DNA of 64,000 bases. Source: Streptomyces sp. R33 (lineage in GTDB: Bacteria > Actinomycetota > Actinomycetes > Streptomycetales > Streptomycetaceae). The position numbers and the translations under genes were made by a program. The DNA lies in contig NZ_CP165727.1 of the NCBI RefSeq assembly GCF_041200175.1, positions 3,137,501 through 3,201,500 on the forward strand, written 5' to 3'. This document shows positions 43,087 to 53,204 of the stretch, piece by piece (the first letter of the stretch is position 1; every line of letters begins with the position of its first letter). A model generated the notes under the pieces. The model made no database searches and was not told the DNA's origin. It saw nothing but the letters and a program-made list of their open reading frames with translations.

Positions 43087-45522
43087 CTACGTGCTCGACG
43101 GGCTGCCGACCGGGCCCGTCGTGGGCGGCGGCGTGGTCGGGGGTGCCTGGGTCGTCGGGTCCGTGGACGGCGTCGGCTTCGGGTCCGGGCTCGTCGGCGT
43201 CGACGGCGGAGTCGGGTTCGTCGTAGACGGCGTACGGGACGGGGGCGTCGGCCCCGTGGACGGCTTGCGTGACGGGGCGCGGGACGACTGGTTCGGGTCC
43301 GGGCTGAGGCCCGGTTCCGGAGCGGCCGGATCCGAGGCGTCCGGAGCCGTCGTCCCCGGATCCGGTGCAGGATCGTTCCCGCCCGTCCCCGGCACGCCCG
43401 CACCGCCCGTCGTCCCGGCCGTCGGCGTCGACAACACCGCCGGGCCGACCCCGTCCGCCGGGGTCCCGGAATCCGAGCCCGACATCGCCAGGCTCACCAC
43501 CGTGCCCAGCACCACCACCGTCAGCGCTCCCGCCGCCGCCAGCAGCACCGGCTTCCGGCGCGGCTGCGCGGCCCGCACCGGCGCGGGGACGGCCGGCGCG
43601 GCCACCACCGCCGGCTTCGGGTCGAGGGGGAAGGCCTCCTCGAACACCTCCGACAGCGTCGTCGGCGCCGCCGCCCGCCCGATCACCGGCACGACCGGGG
43701 TCACCGCGGTCACCGCGGTCACCGCGGTCACCGCAGCCACGGGAGCAGCCGGCGCCGTCTTCGGCGCCCGCACCGCCGGGACCGCCGTCGTCACCGCCTC
43801 GGACGCCGCTGCCGGCGGCTCCAGCCGCAGCGGCGGCGACACCTCCACGCCCGCCTTCTCGCGGTCCGTGACCAGCGCGAGCGCCCGCCGCCCGGCCACC
43901 GTGCCCCGCTTGTCGGCGAGCGCACCCTTCAGGCCTATGGACGCCTCCAGCTCGGCCCGCGCCCGGTCCAACCGCCCCTCGCACAGCGCGAGCACGCCGA
44001 GCTCGTGGTGGAAGTACGCCTGCTCCGCGACCTCGCCCGCCTTCCGCGCGGCCTCGGCCCCGGAGCGCAGCACCCGCTCCCACGCCTCCCAGTGCCGCGA
44101 GGCCGCGAACGCCGGGGCCGCGGTCCGGGCCAGCAGTACGGCGGCCACCACATCGGCGCCGGCCAGTGCCGCCAGCACCGCGTCGGCCTCCGAGGCGACC
44201 CGCTCCGGGGTCACCGAGGCGTGTCCGGTCCACCAGGCGTAGTGGCGGGCGGCGGTACGGGCCTCCTCCGCCGCGGTGTCCCCGAACCCGGCCTCCTCCA
44301 GCTGCCGCGCGACCCCGGCGGCCAGCCGGTAGCGCGTGCCGACCGGGGTGAGCAGTCCGCAGCCCAGGAGTTCCGCGACCGCCGCGTCGGCGTGGGTGTC
44401 CCCCACGAGCGCCGGCAGGTGGGCGTGGTGCGGCATCTCCCCGCCCAGCGCGCACGCGATCCGCAGCGCCGCCCGCGCCGACTCGCTGACCCTGGAGGCC
44501 AGCAGTTCGGCGGGGGCCGCGCCCTCGGCCAGCGTCGGCAGCGCCACGAACGCGGCGTCGCGCGGCCGCTCCTCGAAGACCCCGGGCTCATCGTCGTCGT
44601 CCTCGGCGCAGGACAGGTTGCGCTCGTCGCGCTGGCGCAGCAGTGCCGCGGCCTGCACGAAGCGCAGCGGCAGCCCCTCGGACGCGAACCGCAGGTCTCC
44701 CGCCCAGGCGGTCTCCTCCTCGGTCAGCGGCCGTCCTGTGCCCGCCTCGAGCAGCTCGACGCAGTCGGCACGGCCGAGGCCGCCGAGGAAGACCTCCTCC
44801 AGGTGCGAGTCGTCGGAGGGGGCGCGGGTGTCGGGGGTGGCGGCCAGCAGGTAGGCGCACTCCGGCGTGGCACGCAGCAGCTCGTCGAGGGCGGTGCCGC
44901 CCATCTCCAGGTCGTCGAGGAGCACGATGGCGCCGATGTCCCGTACGCGGGCCAGGAGTTGGGTCCGTTCGGGCCGCTCCGCCGAGGCCTGGTACACGGC
45001 GGCGTACAGCGCGTGCAGCAGCTCGCCCGGCTGCTGGTGCCCGTACCCGCTGAGCCGTACGACGCCGTCGGGCGCCAGGCCCGTGCAGTCCGCGGCGACC
45101 GCGTCGAGCAGGGCGCTGCGGCCGGATCCGGCGGGTCCGGTCAGCCGTACGGAGCGGCCGCGGCCCAGCAGCCGTACGAGCCGCTCCCGTTCCTCCTCGC
45201 GCGCGAGGAGCGGCGGGGCAGGGGCGGCGGGTCCGGGCAGGACGGGCGGCCGTGCGGCGGCGTCCCGGGCGCTGCGGTCGGCGGCGTCGCGCTTGACGGG
45301 TACGGCGGCGCCGGTGCCGGGGCGGCGCGGCTCGATCTCGCTGCCGTCGACGGGGTTCACGGTCAGCGTGAAGTCCCCGGCGGTGAGCGTGACGATCCGC
45401 GCGACGGGGGCGGGAGCGGAGCCGGAGGCCGCCGGTCCGGCTGCCTCGGATGCCGCCGCGGGAGGCGCGGACGCCGCCGTGGGCTGCTCCACCGGTTCGG
45501 CCTGCCCCTGTGTGCGGTCCAT
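43087..45522 (-). CDS. Membrane-anchored STAND-like ATPase with atypical Walker A
   Basis: An 811-residue protein of unknown function. Order: Ala/Pro-rich N-terminus; P-loop NTPase (from about 105) with GPAGSGRS where the usual lysine is arginine, and Walker B IVLLDDLEM; a helical NB-ARC/LuxR-type winged region with GCGLLTPVGTRYRLAAG; TPR-like helices (AYFHHELGVLALCEGRLDRARAELEASI); one membrane span (VLLAAAGALTVVVLGTVVSLAM); and about 120 residues of Pro/Ser/Thr-rich extracellular tail. There is no DNA-binding domain. Start: ATG 45522 has GGGGGA six bases before it; the in-frame ATG 45552 has none. It may sense something outside and signal inside, but nothing identifies a partner. Confidence 0.78.
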   Translation of the reverse strand: MDRTQGQAEPVEQPTAASAPPAAASEAAGPAASGSAPAPVARIVTLTAGDFTLTVNPVDGSEIEPRRPGTGAAVPVKRDAADRSARDAAARPPVLPGPAAPAPPLLAREEERERLVRLLGRGRSVRLTGPAGSGRSALLDAVAADCTGLAPDGVVRLSGYGHQQPGELLHALYAAVYQASAERPERTQLLARVRDIGAIVLLDDLEMGGTALDELLRATPECAYLLAATPDTRAPSDDSHLEEVFLGGLGRADCVELLEAGTGRPLTEEETAWAGDLRFASEGLPLRFVQAAALLRQRDERNLSCAEDDDDEPGVFEERPRDAAFVALPTLAEGAAPAELLASRVSESARAALRIACALGGEMPHHAHLPALVGDTHADAAVAELLGCGLLTPVGTRYRLAAGVARQLEEAGFGDTAAEEARTAARHYAWWTGHASVTPERVASEADAVLAALAGADVVAAVLLARTAAPAFAASRHWEAWERVLRSGAEAARKAGEVAEQAYFHHELGVLALCEGRLDRARAELEASIGLKGALADKRGTVAGRRALALVTDREKAGVEVSPPLRLEPPAAASEAVTTAVPAVRAPKTAPAAPVAAVTAVTAVTAVTPVVPVIGRAAAPTTLSEVFEEAFPLDPKPAVVAAPAVPAPVRAAQPRRKPVLLAAAGALTVVVLGTVVSLAMSGSDSGTPADGVGPAVLSTPTAGTTGGAGVPGTGGNDPAPDPGTTAPDASDPAAPEPGLSPDPNQSSRAPSRKPSTGPTPPSRTPSTTNPTPPSTPTSPDPKPTPSTDPTTQAPPTTPPPTTGPVGSPSST
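43700..43735. repeat. Four tandem 9-bp repeats in the STAND-like gene
   Basis: GTCACCGCG is repeated four times (last base changed), encoding Ala-Val-Thr repeats in the linker before the membrane span. Copy number may vary between strains. Confidence 0.6.
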
Positions 45523-45711
45523 GACTGGTCCCCCGATCGCGCTCTGCGCCATAGCCGTCGTGTCGTACCGTCCGGCCTTCGCACATTCCGCTGTCGCTAC
45601 GGGTCCGGTTTCCGCCCGAACCCTAGACGGTGCCCGGTCGTGCGGGGAACCGCAGGGGTGCCTTCACCACCGGACCGTTACGTTTCCGCAGGAAGCGTGA
45701 GCGGCGGACCG

Positions 45712-46035
45712 TCAGACCCGCGGGAGGGATTCCGCTTCCAGACCGCCCTCGATCGCGAGGATGCGGTGCAGCCGGGTGGCGACGAGGAGCCGCTGCATCT
45801 GCGGCGGCACCCCGCGCAGGACGAGGCGGCGGCCGGTCCGGCCGGCCCGCCGGTGGGCTCCCATGATCACGCCGAGCCCGGTCGCGTCCCAGGAGTCGAG
45901 CCCGGTGAGGTCGAGCACGAGATCGCCGTGGCCGTCGTCGAGGGCGGTGTGCAGGGCCGTACGGGCGTCCGCCGCGCTGCGCACGTCGAGGCGGCCCCCG
46001 ACAGCGAGTTCGGCGTGGTCGCCCCTGATGTGCAT
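45712..46035 (-). CDS. STAS domain anti-sigma factor antagonist
   Basis: A 107-residue stand-alone STAS protein. The motif around the usual phosphorylation site reads LDLTGLDSWDATGLG, so the position normally serine is threonine. It likely binds a partner kinase/anti-sigma factor, which is not encoded nearby. ATG 46035 has GGGAG about seven bases upstream; the open frame extends much further but without family similarity. It is followed downstream by the STAND-like gene (about 190 bp). A hairpin lies upstream. Confidence 0.85.
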   Translation of the reverse strand: MHIRGDHAELAVGGRLDVRSAADARTALHTALDDGHGDLVLDLTGLDSWDATGLGVIMGAHRRAGRTGRRLVLRGVPPQMQRLLVATRLHRILAIEGGLEAESLPRV

Positions 46036-46081
46036 ATGCGCTCCCGGCAGTCCTGGGTACGTAGGAATCCGACTGGTCCGT

Positions 46082-46135
46082 GGTCGGCAACTCTCACTGC
46101 AACTGACTGCCGTGCGGGCAGGGAAGTTGCCGACC
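46082..46135 (-). terminator. Hairpin between HBD and the STAS gene
   Basis: GGTCGGCAACT (46082-46092) pairs perfectly with AGTTGCCGACC (46125-46135), and TGCC-GTGCG-GGCA forms a smaller hairpin inside. Read leftwards it lies 88 bp after the HBD stop and 47 bp before the STAS start, so it could be a terminator or a leader structure. Confidence 0.5.
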
Positions 46136-46222
46136 GTGAGCGAACCGATACCTAATTCACCCGTGCGGGTGCAGATATTCGAACTGGCGCCCAAGAACTC
46201 GACGCCCGGACGGCTCGGCGGC

Positions 46223-47071
46223 TCAGTGCTTGTAGAAGCCCTGCCCGCTCTTGCGGCCGATGTCACCAGCGTCCACCATGCGGCGCATCAGCTCCGGCGG
46301 TGCGAACTTCTCGTCCTGGGACTCGGTGTAGATGTTGCTGGTGGCGTGCAGCAGGATGTCGACCCCGGTGAGGTCGGCGGTGGCGAGCGGCCCCATGGCG
46401 TGGCCGAAGCCCAGCTTGCAGGCGATGTCGATGTCCTCGGCGGAGGCCACGCCCGATTCGTACAGCTTCGCGGCTTCCACGACGAGGGCGGAGATCAGAC
46501 GGGTCGTCACGAAACCGGCGACGTCGCGGTTGACGACGATGCAGGTCTTGCCGACGGACTCGGCGAACGCCCGCGTGGCGGCGAGGGTCTCGTCGCTCGT
46601 CTTGTAGCCGCGGACGAGCTCGCAGAGCTGCATCATCGGGACGGGCGAGAAGAAGTGCGCGCCGACGACCCGCTCCGGACGCTCCGTCACGGCCGCGATC
46701 TTGGTGATCGGGATGGCGGAGGTGTTGGACGCGAGGATCGCGTCGTCCCGTACGAGCTTGTCGAGCGTGCGGAAGATCTCGTGCTTGACCTCGAGCTTCT
46801 CGAAGACGGCCTCGACGACGATGTCGACGTCGGCGACGGCGTCGAGGTCGGTGGTCGTCGTGATGCGGGCGAGCGCGGCCTCGGCGTCCTCGGCCGTCAT
46901 CTTGCCCTTGGAGACGAACTTGTCGTACGAGGCCTTGATCCCGTCGGTACCGCGGGTCAGCGCGGCATCGGTGACATCACGCAGTACGACGTCCCACCCC
47001 GCCTGAGCGGAGACCTGAGCAATTCCGGAACCCATCAGTCCGGCACCGATGACGGCGAGCTTCCCAGCCAC
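46223..47071 (-). CDS. 3-hydroxybutyryl-CoA dehydrogenase
   Basis: Oxidises 3-hydroxybutyryl-CoA or reduces acetoacetyl-CoA with NAD(P). The 282-residue product starts AGKLAVIGAGLMGSGIAQ (Rossmann GxGxxG), then VEAVFEKLEVKHEIF, SNTSAIPIT, GAHFFSPVPMMQLCELV with the catalytic His, and a closing GRKSGQGFYKH. GTG 47071 is chosen by family length; TTG 47092 and GTG 47083 are in frame but extend beyond the family start. The enzyme could act with the thiolase 18 kb away. A degenerate GTTACT...GTCAC dyad lies in its promoter. Confidence 0.93.
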   Translation of the reverse strand: MAGKLAVIGAGLMGSGIAQVSAQAGWDVVLRDVTDAALTRGTDGIKASYDKFVSKGKMTAEDAEAALARITTTTDLDAVADVDIVVEAVFEKLEVKHEIFRTLDKLVRDDAILASNTSAIPITKIAAVTERPERVVGAHFFSPVPMMQLCELVRGYKTSDETLAATRAFAESVGKTCIVVNRDVAGFVTTRLISALVVEAAKLYESGVASAEDIDIACKLGFGHAMGPLATADLTGVDILLHATSNIYTESQDEKFAPPELMRRMVDAGDIGRKSGQGFYKH

Positions 47072-47350
47072 TGCACACCCCACGTTCTTCAATTCGGCCC
47101 AGCTTCGTAGCCTCTCCGGCGGAGACTAGCGCTCGCGCGGGGTCGTGTGACCGCGAAGTAACACGCGTCACGTCTCAACTGACGGACATCACACCGGTCC
47201 GGCCGAGCCGCCGCCGCCCGTCAACCACGCCCCGATCGCCCGCAGTCGCGCAGCACCCGCGCCACCGGCCCCGCGGCGGGGATCCCGTGGCGGGAGCCCC
47301 GGGGCCGGGGCGGAGCGGCACACCGCGCCGTGGCTCACTACGCTGACTGC

Positions 47351-47923
47351 ATGGTGAACCTCACGCGCATCTACACCCGTACCGGCGACAAGGGCACGAC
47401 CGCCCTCGGCGACATGAGCCGTACGGCCAAGACCGACCTGCGGATCTCCGCCTACGCCGACGCCAACGAGGCCAACGCGGCCATCGGCACGGCGATCGCG
47501 CTCGGCAGCCTGTCGGCGGATGTCGCGAAGGTCCTGGTACGGGTGCAGAACGACCTGTTCGACGTCGGCGCCGACCTCTGCACCCCGGTCGTCGAGAACC
47601 CCGAGTACCCGCCGTTGCGCGTCGAGCAGTTCTACATCGACAAGCTCGAGGCGGACTGCGACCACTTCAACGAGCAGCTGGAGAAGCTGCGCAGCTTCAT
47701 CCTCCCCGGCGGCACCCCCGGCGCGGCCCTCCTCCACCAGGCCTGCACCGTGGTCCGCCGCGCCGAGCGCTCCACCTGGGCGGCCCTGGAGGTGCACGGC
47801 GAGGTGATGAACCCGCTGACCGCGACCTACCTGAACCGCCTCTCCGACCTCCTCTTCATTCTGGCCCGTACGGCCAACAAGGAGGTCGGGGACGTGCTGT
47901 GGGTGCCGGGCGGCGAGCGCTAG
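47351..47923 (+). CDS. Cob(I)alamin adenosyltransferase, PduO type
   Basis: Makes coenzyme B12 from cob(I)alamin and ATP, supplying mutases such as IcmA. The 190-residue PduO-type product contains the ATP-binding TRTGDKGTTALGD at the N-terminus, DLRISAYADANEANAAIG, FILPGGTPGAALLHQACTVVRRAER and the C-terminal LNRLSDLLFILAR. The start has no Shine-Dalgarno; TACGCT six bases before ATG 47351 looks like a -10 for leaderless transcription. Its TAG stop overlaps the stop of the opposing membrane-protein gene. Confidence 0.93.
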   Translation: MVNLTRIYTRTGDKGTTALGDMSRTAKTDLRISAYADANEANAAIGTAIALGSLSADVAKVLVRVQNDLFDVGADLCTPVVENPEYPPLRVEQFYIDKLEADCDHFNEQLEKLRSFILPGGTPGAALLHQACTVVRRAERSTWAALEVHGEVMNPLTATYLNRLSDLLFILARTANKEVGDVLWVPGGER

Positions 47924-48489
47924 CGCTCGACCTCCACGGGCTCCTCCCGCTGCTCCACCGCCGGGGCCTTGCGCGGCCACAGCGTGTACGTCGCGGCGAT
48001 CAGGGCCTGGATGCCGAGGACCCGCAGGGCGGCGTACTGCCAGCTCTGCAGGCTGCCGGTGTCGGCCGCGTCGCCCACGTACCAGATCGCGGCCTGCAGC
48101 AGCCCGAGCGCGACGGCCACGCCCGCCAGGGTCCGGGTCCACAGCTTCCACTCGTGGACCGCCCTGGCCTTGCCGTACTTCGGGCCGGGGGGCTTCGGCC
48201 CCCCGCCGAAGCGGTACGCCGCGTGCCGGTCGAGCCACTTCACCGTGTAGTGGCCGTAGCCGACGGTGTAGCCGATGTACAGCGCGGCCAGGCCGTGCGT
48301 CCAGCTCGGCTCGCCGCCGTTCTTCAGGTCCAGGGTGGTGACCACCAGCAGGACCAGTTCCAGCAGCGGCTCGCACAACAGCACGGCCGCCCCCAGCCTC
48401 GGCATCTTCGCGAGGTAGCGCAGCGCCAGCCCGCCGGCCAGCAGCACCCAGAAGCCGACCTCGCAGGCGATGATCAGGGCGACGAGCAC
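47920..48489 (-). CDS. Membrane protein of unknown function
   Basis: A 189-residue membrane protein with about five hydrophobic segments, starting VLVALIIACEVGFWVLLAGG, and an intracellular KPPGPKYGKARAVHEWKLWTRT loop. No family signature is recognised. GTG 48489 has GGGG and GGAGA upstream. It is divergent from the sensor kinase gene (190 bp between) and shares a CTAG stop overlap with the adenosyltransferase gene. Confidence 0.75.
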   Translation of the reverse strand: MLVALIIACEVGFWVLLAGGLALRYLAKMPRLGAAVLLCEPLLELVLLVVTTLDLKNGGEPSWTHGLAALYIGYTVGYGHYTVKWLDRHAAYRFGGGPKPPGPKYGKARAVHEWKLWTRTLAGVAVALGLLQAAIWYVGDAADTGSLQSWQYAALRVLGIQALIAATYTLWPRKAPAVEQREEPVEVER

Positions 48490-48679
48490 GGGAATCCCCT
48501 CTCCGTTCCGGTCGGCACGTCCGGGGCGACGACCACTGCATCCAGACTCCCGTCCGATCCGCGCCCCTTCGTCGTCGCCGGTGACGAACCCCGACTGCAT
48601 CGTTGGGTGTAGTGGCACGCCGTCCGGCCTCCGCCCCGGCGGCGACGCCCGGCGCTCCCGCACCCTGTTGGATGGGACC

Positions 48680-49897
48680 GTGACCCCGCCCCTCACCGCC
48701 ACGGCGCCCGCCGGCGCCTTCCGCCCCCACCGCGACGACGTCCTCCTCGCGGTGCTCAGCGTGCTCGCGGGCCTGCTGCTCTGGTCGCTCGGCATCTACA
48801 GCACCAACAACCGGCACTTCTTCCCCGCCTGGGCGGCCCTGGTCCCGCTCCTCGTGCTCGGCTCGATGGAGCTGCTGCGCCGCACCGCGCCCCGCGTCAC
48901 CCTGGCCGTCGGCACCCTCGGGGTGGTCGCCGACCAGTTCACCGTGGGGAACCTCGGCACCGTCCTGATCTTCACGGACCTGATGTACGCGGCCGTCGTC
49001 TACGGCAAGCCCGCCATGGCCCGGCGGCTCCCGGTCTCCACCGGCCTGATCACCATCGCCGTCACCGTCGCCTCCGTGGCCTGGCTGCGCAGCCCGCAGG
49101 CCCTGATGATCGGCGTGATCACCGGCATCGTGAGCTTCGGCCCGGCCCTGACCGGCGCCACCCTGCGCAACCACCGCGAGGCCGCCGAGGCCGCCCGGCT
49201 GCGCGCCGAGCAGACCGCGCTGCTGGCCGAAATGGACCGCAGCCAGGCCGTCGTCGCCGAGCGCGCCCGGATGGCCCGCGAGCTGCACGACATGGTGGCC
49301 AACCACCTGTCCGCCATCGCCATCCACTCCACCGCCGCGCTCTCCATCGACTCCCCCGCGACGAGCCGCGAGGCCCTCGGGGTGATCCGAGAGAACAGCG
49401 TGCAGGGGCTGGCCGAGATGCGCCGGCTGATCGGGCTGCTGCGGGACGCCGGCGCGGAGCAGGCGGCGGCCGCCACGCCCTCCCTCGACGGGCTCGACGC
49501 CCTGCTGGCACAGGCCCGTGTCAACGGCGCCGCGAGCGGGCTGGACTTCGTGCTCCAGGGCGGCCGGCCGTCCGGGGAGCCGCTGCCGGCCCCCGTGGAG
49601 CTGGCGGCGTACCGGATCGTCCAGGAGTCGCTGACGAACGCCCTCAAGCACGCCGCCCCGGGCACGGTCCGGGTCCGCGTGAGCCGCGACGGCGCGGCCG
49701 GGGGGCTGCTGACCGTACGGGTGGACTCCCCGTACGGGGAGCGCCCGGGCCCCCGCGCCCCCGGCTCGGGAGCCGGGCTGATCGGCATGCGGGAGCGCAC
49801 TGAACTGCTGGGCGGGGAGTTCACGGCGGGCCGGGACGGATCGGTGTGGGTGGTGCGGGCGGATCTGCCCGCGGACGAGAAGGCGGTGGCGGAATGA
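48680..49897 (+). CDS. Sensor histidine kinase (NarL-type system)
   Basis: A 405-residue membrane histidine kinase. The N-terminal half has about four to six membrane spans (residues 20-160). The HisKA_3 domain follows with the phosphoacceptor His in ARELHDMVANHLSAIAIHS, then the ATPase domain with N-box ESLTNALKHAAPG and the G-box GAGLIGMRERTELLGG. GTG 48680 is the probable start; GGATGGG precedes it weakly. The gene overlaps the response regulator by 4 bp (ATGA). Signal unknown; a chitinase gene follows the pair, which may be a target (inference). Confidence 0.88.
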   Translation: MTPPLTATAPAGAFRPHRDDVLLAVLSVLAGLLLWSLGIYSTNNRHFFPAWAALVPLLVLGSMELLRRTAPRVTLAVGTLGVVADQFTVGNLGTVLIFTDLMYAAVVYGKPAMARRLPVSTGLITIAVTVASVAWLRSPQALMIGVITGIVSFGPALTGATLRNHREAAEAARLRAEQTALLAEMDRSQAVVAERARMARELHDMVANHLSAIAIHSTAALSIDSPATSREALGVIRENSVQGLAEMRRLIGLLRDAGAEQAAAATPSLDGLDALLAQARVNGAASGLDFVLQGGRPSGEPLPAPVELAAYRIVQESLTNALKHAAPGTVRVRVSRDGAAGGLLTVRVDSPYGERPGPRAPGSGAGLIGMRERTELLGGEFTAGRDGSVWVVRADLPADEKAVAE

Positions 49898-50547
49898 GCA
49901 TCCGGGTCGTGGTGGCGGAGGACCAGAGCGCGGTACGGGCGGGCCTGGTGCTGATCCTGCGCAGCGCGGGCGACATCGAGGTCGCGGGCGAGGCGGCGGA
50001 CGGGGAGGAGGCGGTGCGCCTGGCGCGGGAGCTGCGGCCGGATCTCGTCCTCATGGACGTGCAGATGCCGCGGCTCGACGGGGTGTCGGCGACCCGCCAG
50101 GTGGTCGCGGAGGGGCTGGCCGACGTCCTGGTGCTGACCACCTTCGACCTGGACGAGTACGTGTTCGGCGCGCTGCGCGCGGGGGCCGCGGGCTTCCTGC
50201 TGAAGAACGCGGACGCGGCGGAGCTGATCGATGCGGTACGGACGGTCGCGCGCGGGGAGGGTCTGATCGCCCCGGCGGTGACCCGGCGGCTGATCGCCGA
50301 GTTCGCGGCTCCGCGGCCCGTGAAGGCCCCCGTGGCTCCGGAGACGGCCGCGGCGGTGGCCTCGCTGACGCGGCGGGAGCGGGAGGTGCTCGGCTGTCTG
50401 GGCGAGGGGCTGTCGAACGCGGAGATCGCGCTGCGGCTGGAGATGGCGGAGGCGACGGTGAAGACGCACGTCAGCAGGCTGCTGGGGAAGCTCGAGCTGC
50501 GCAGCCGGGTCCAGGCGGCCGTACTGGCCCAGGAGTTGGGTCTCTAG
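49894..50547 (+). CDS. NarL/LuxR family response regulator
   Basis: A 217-residue DNA-binding response regulator, cognate to the kinase upstream by 4-bp overlap. The receiver domain has the phosphoacceptor Asp in DLVLMDVQMPRLDG, Thr/Ser in VLTTFD and Lys in FLLKNAD; the C-terminal LuxR helix-turn-helix is LTRREREVLGCLGEGLSNAEIALRL...ATVKTHVSRLLGKLELRSRVQAA. Targets are unknown. The chitinase promoter lies 17 bp beyond its stop codon. Confidence 0.92.
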   Translation: MSIRVVVAEDQSAVRAGLVLILRSAGDIEVAGEAADGEEAVRLARELRPDLVLMDVQMPRLDGVSATRQVVAEGLADVLVLTTFDLDEYVFGALRAGAAGFLLKNADAAELIDAVRTVARGEGLIAPAVTRRLIAEFAAPRPVKAPVAPETAAAVASLTRREREVLGCLGEGLSNAEIALRLEMAEATVKTHVSRLLGKLELRSRVQAAVLAQELGL

Positions 50548-50563
50548 CGGACTCCTGGAGGGA

Positions 50564-50605
50564 AGGTCTGGACCTCTTGACGGTTGGTCCAGACCTTTCT
50601 ACGCT
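50564..50605 (+). promoter_or_regulatory. Chitinase promoter flanked by two 12-bp repeats
   Basis: TTGACG (50577-50582), a 17-bp spacer and TACGCT (50600-50605) form a strong SigA-type promoter. AGGTCTGGACCT (50564-50575) and TGGTCCAGACCT (50585-50596) lie either side of the -35, their starts 21 bp (two turns) apart. Such repeats are known at Streptomyces chitinase promoters, and the sequence resembles DasR dre sites (TGGTCTAGACCA type). Confidence 0.85.
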
Positions 50606-50715
50606 CGCGGCAACTGTGGTGAGCGTGCCATGACAAGCGTGCTCACGGGCGGCGCAGGTCCCATCCCCAGTCTCGGTCGGCCCCACGACCGCGACGGACC
50701 TACGGAGGAGCACCC

Positions 50716-52560
<1,845 letters not shown>

Positions 52561-52567
52561 CACGAAC

Positions 52568-52609
52568 GAAGCCGGGGAGACGGGGTCCGCCCCCCGTCTC
52601 CCCGGCTTC
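52568..52609 (+). terminator. Terminator of the chitinase gene
   Basis: An 18-bp perfect stem, GAAGCCGGGGAGACGGGG (52568-52585) with CCCCGTCTCCCCGGCTTC (52592-52609), and a six-base loop, followed by a short T-containing stretch. It lies immediately after the stop and also faces the DUF2550 stop. Confidence 0.85.
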
Positions 52610-52627
52610 TTCATGTCATGCGGGCAC

Positions 52628-53074
52628 TCAGGCCACGTTCACCCTCTGCCCGGGAGGCGCGGCCTCCAGCCAGGCCAGGAAACCGGTCAGTGCGTCCTCG
52701 CTCATCGCGAGCTCCAGGCGGGTCCCGCGGTGGACACACCCGAGCACGACGGCGTCGGACAGCAGCGCCAGCTCCTCCTCGCCCTCGGGGGCGCGGCGGG
52801 CGACCACCTCGATGGAGGAGCGCTCCAGCAGCCGGCGCGGCCGCGGGGAGTACGAGAAGACGCGGAACCACTCGATGCGGTCACCGCTGTAGCGGGCGAC
52901 CCCGTACACCCAGCCCTTGCCGGAGATGTCGGGTTCCTCGGACACGCCCCACCGCAGGCTGCAGTCGAAGGTGCCGCCGGAACGCTGGATGAGTCTGCGG
53001 CGCAGTCCGAAGACAAACAGCCCGATCACCACCAGGGCTACGACCAGGCCGCTCACAAGCAGAGCGAGGAGCAT
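52628..53074 (-). CDS. DUF2550 membrane-anchored protein
   Basis: A 148-residue protein with one N-terminal membrane span (LLALLVSGLVVALVVIGLFVFGL) and a cytosolic DUF2550 domain (RRRLIQRSGGTFDCSLRWG ... WFRVFSYSPRPRRLLERSSIEVV). Function unknown. It is conserved immediately downstream of the ATP synthase operon in actinobacteria. ATG 53074 is chosen because GGAGG lies nine bases before; GTG 53080 is too close to it. Separated by 130 bp from atpC. Confidence 0.88.
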   Translation of the reverse strand: MLLALLVSGLVVALVVIGLFVFGLRRRLIQRSGGTFDCSLRWGVSEEPDISGKGWVYGVARYSGDRIEWFRVFSYSPRPRRLLERSSIEVVARRAPEGEEELALLSDAVVLGCVHRGTRLELAMSEDALTGFLAWLEAAPPGQRVNVA

Positions 53075-53204
53075 CTTCACCGACCTCCTCGCTCATCGAA
53101 TCCCGCACCAACGAAAAACGGACGTACATCGCCTCAGCCGCGACCCGGTCTGGAAAATTCCAGCACGGACCGCGGCTGAGGTCGCACACTCTGCGGAACG
53201 GGGC

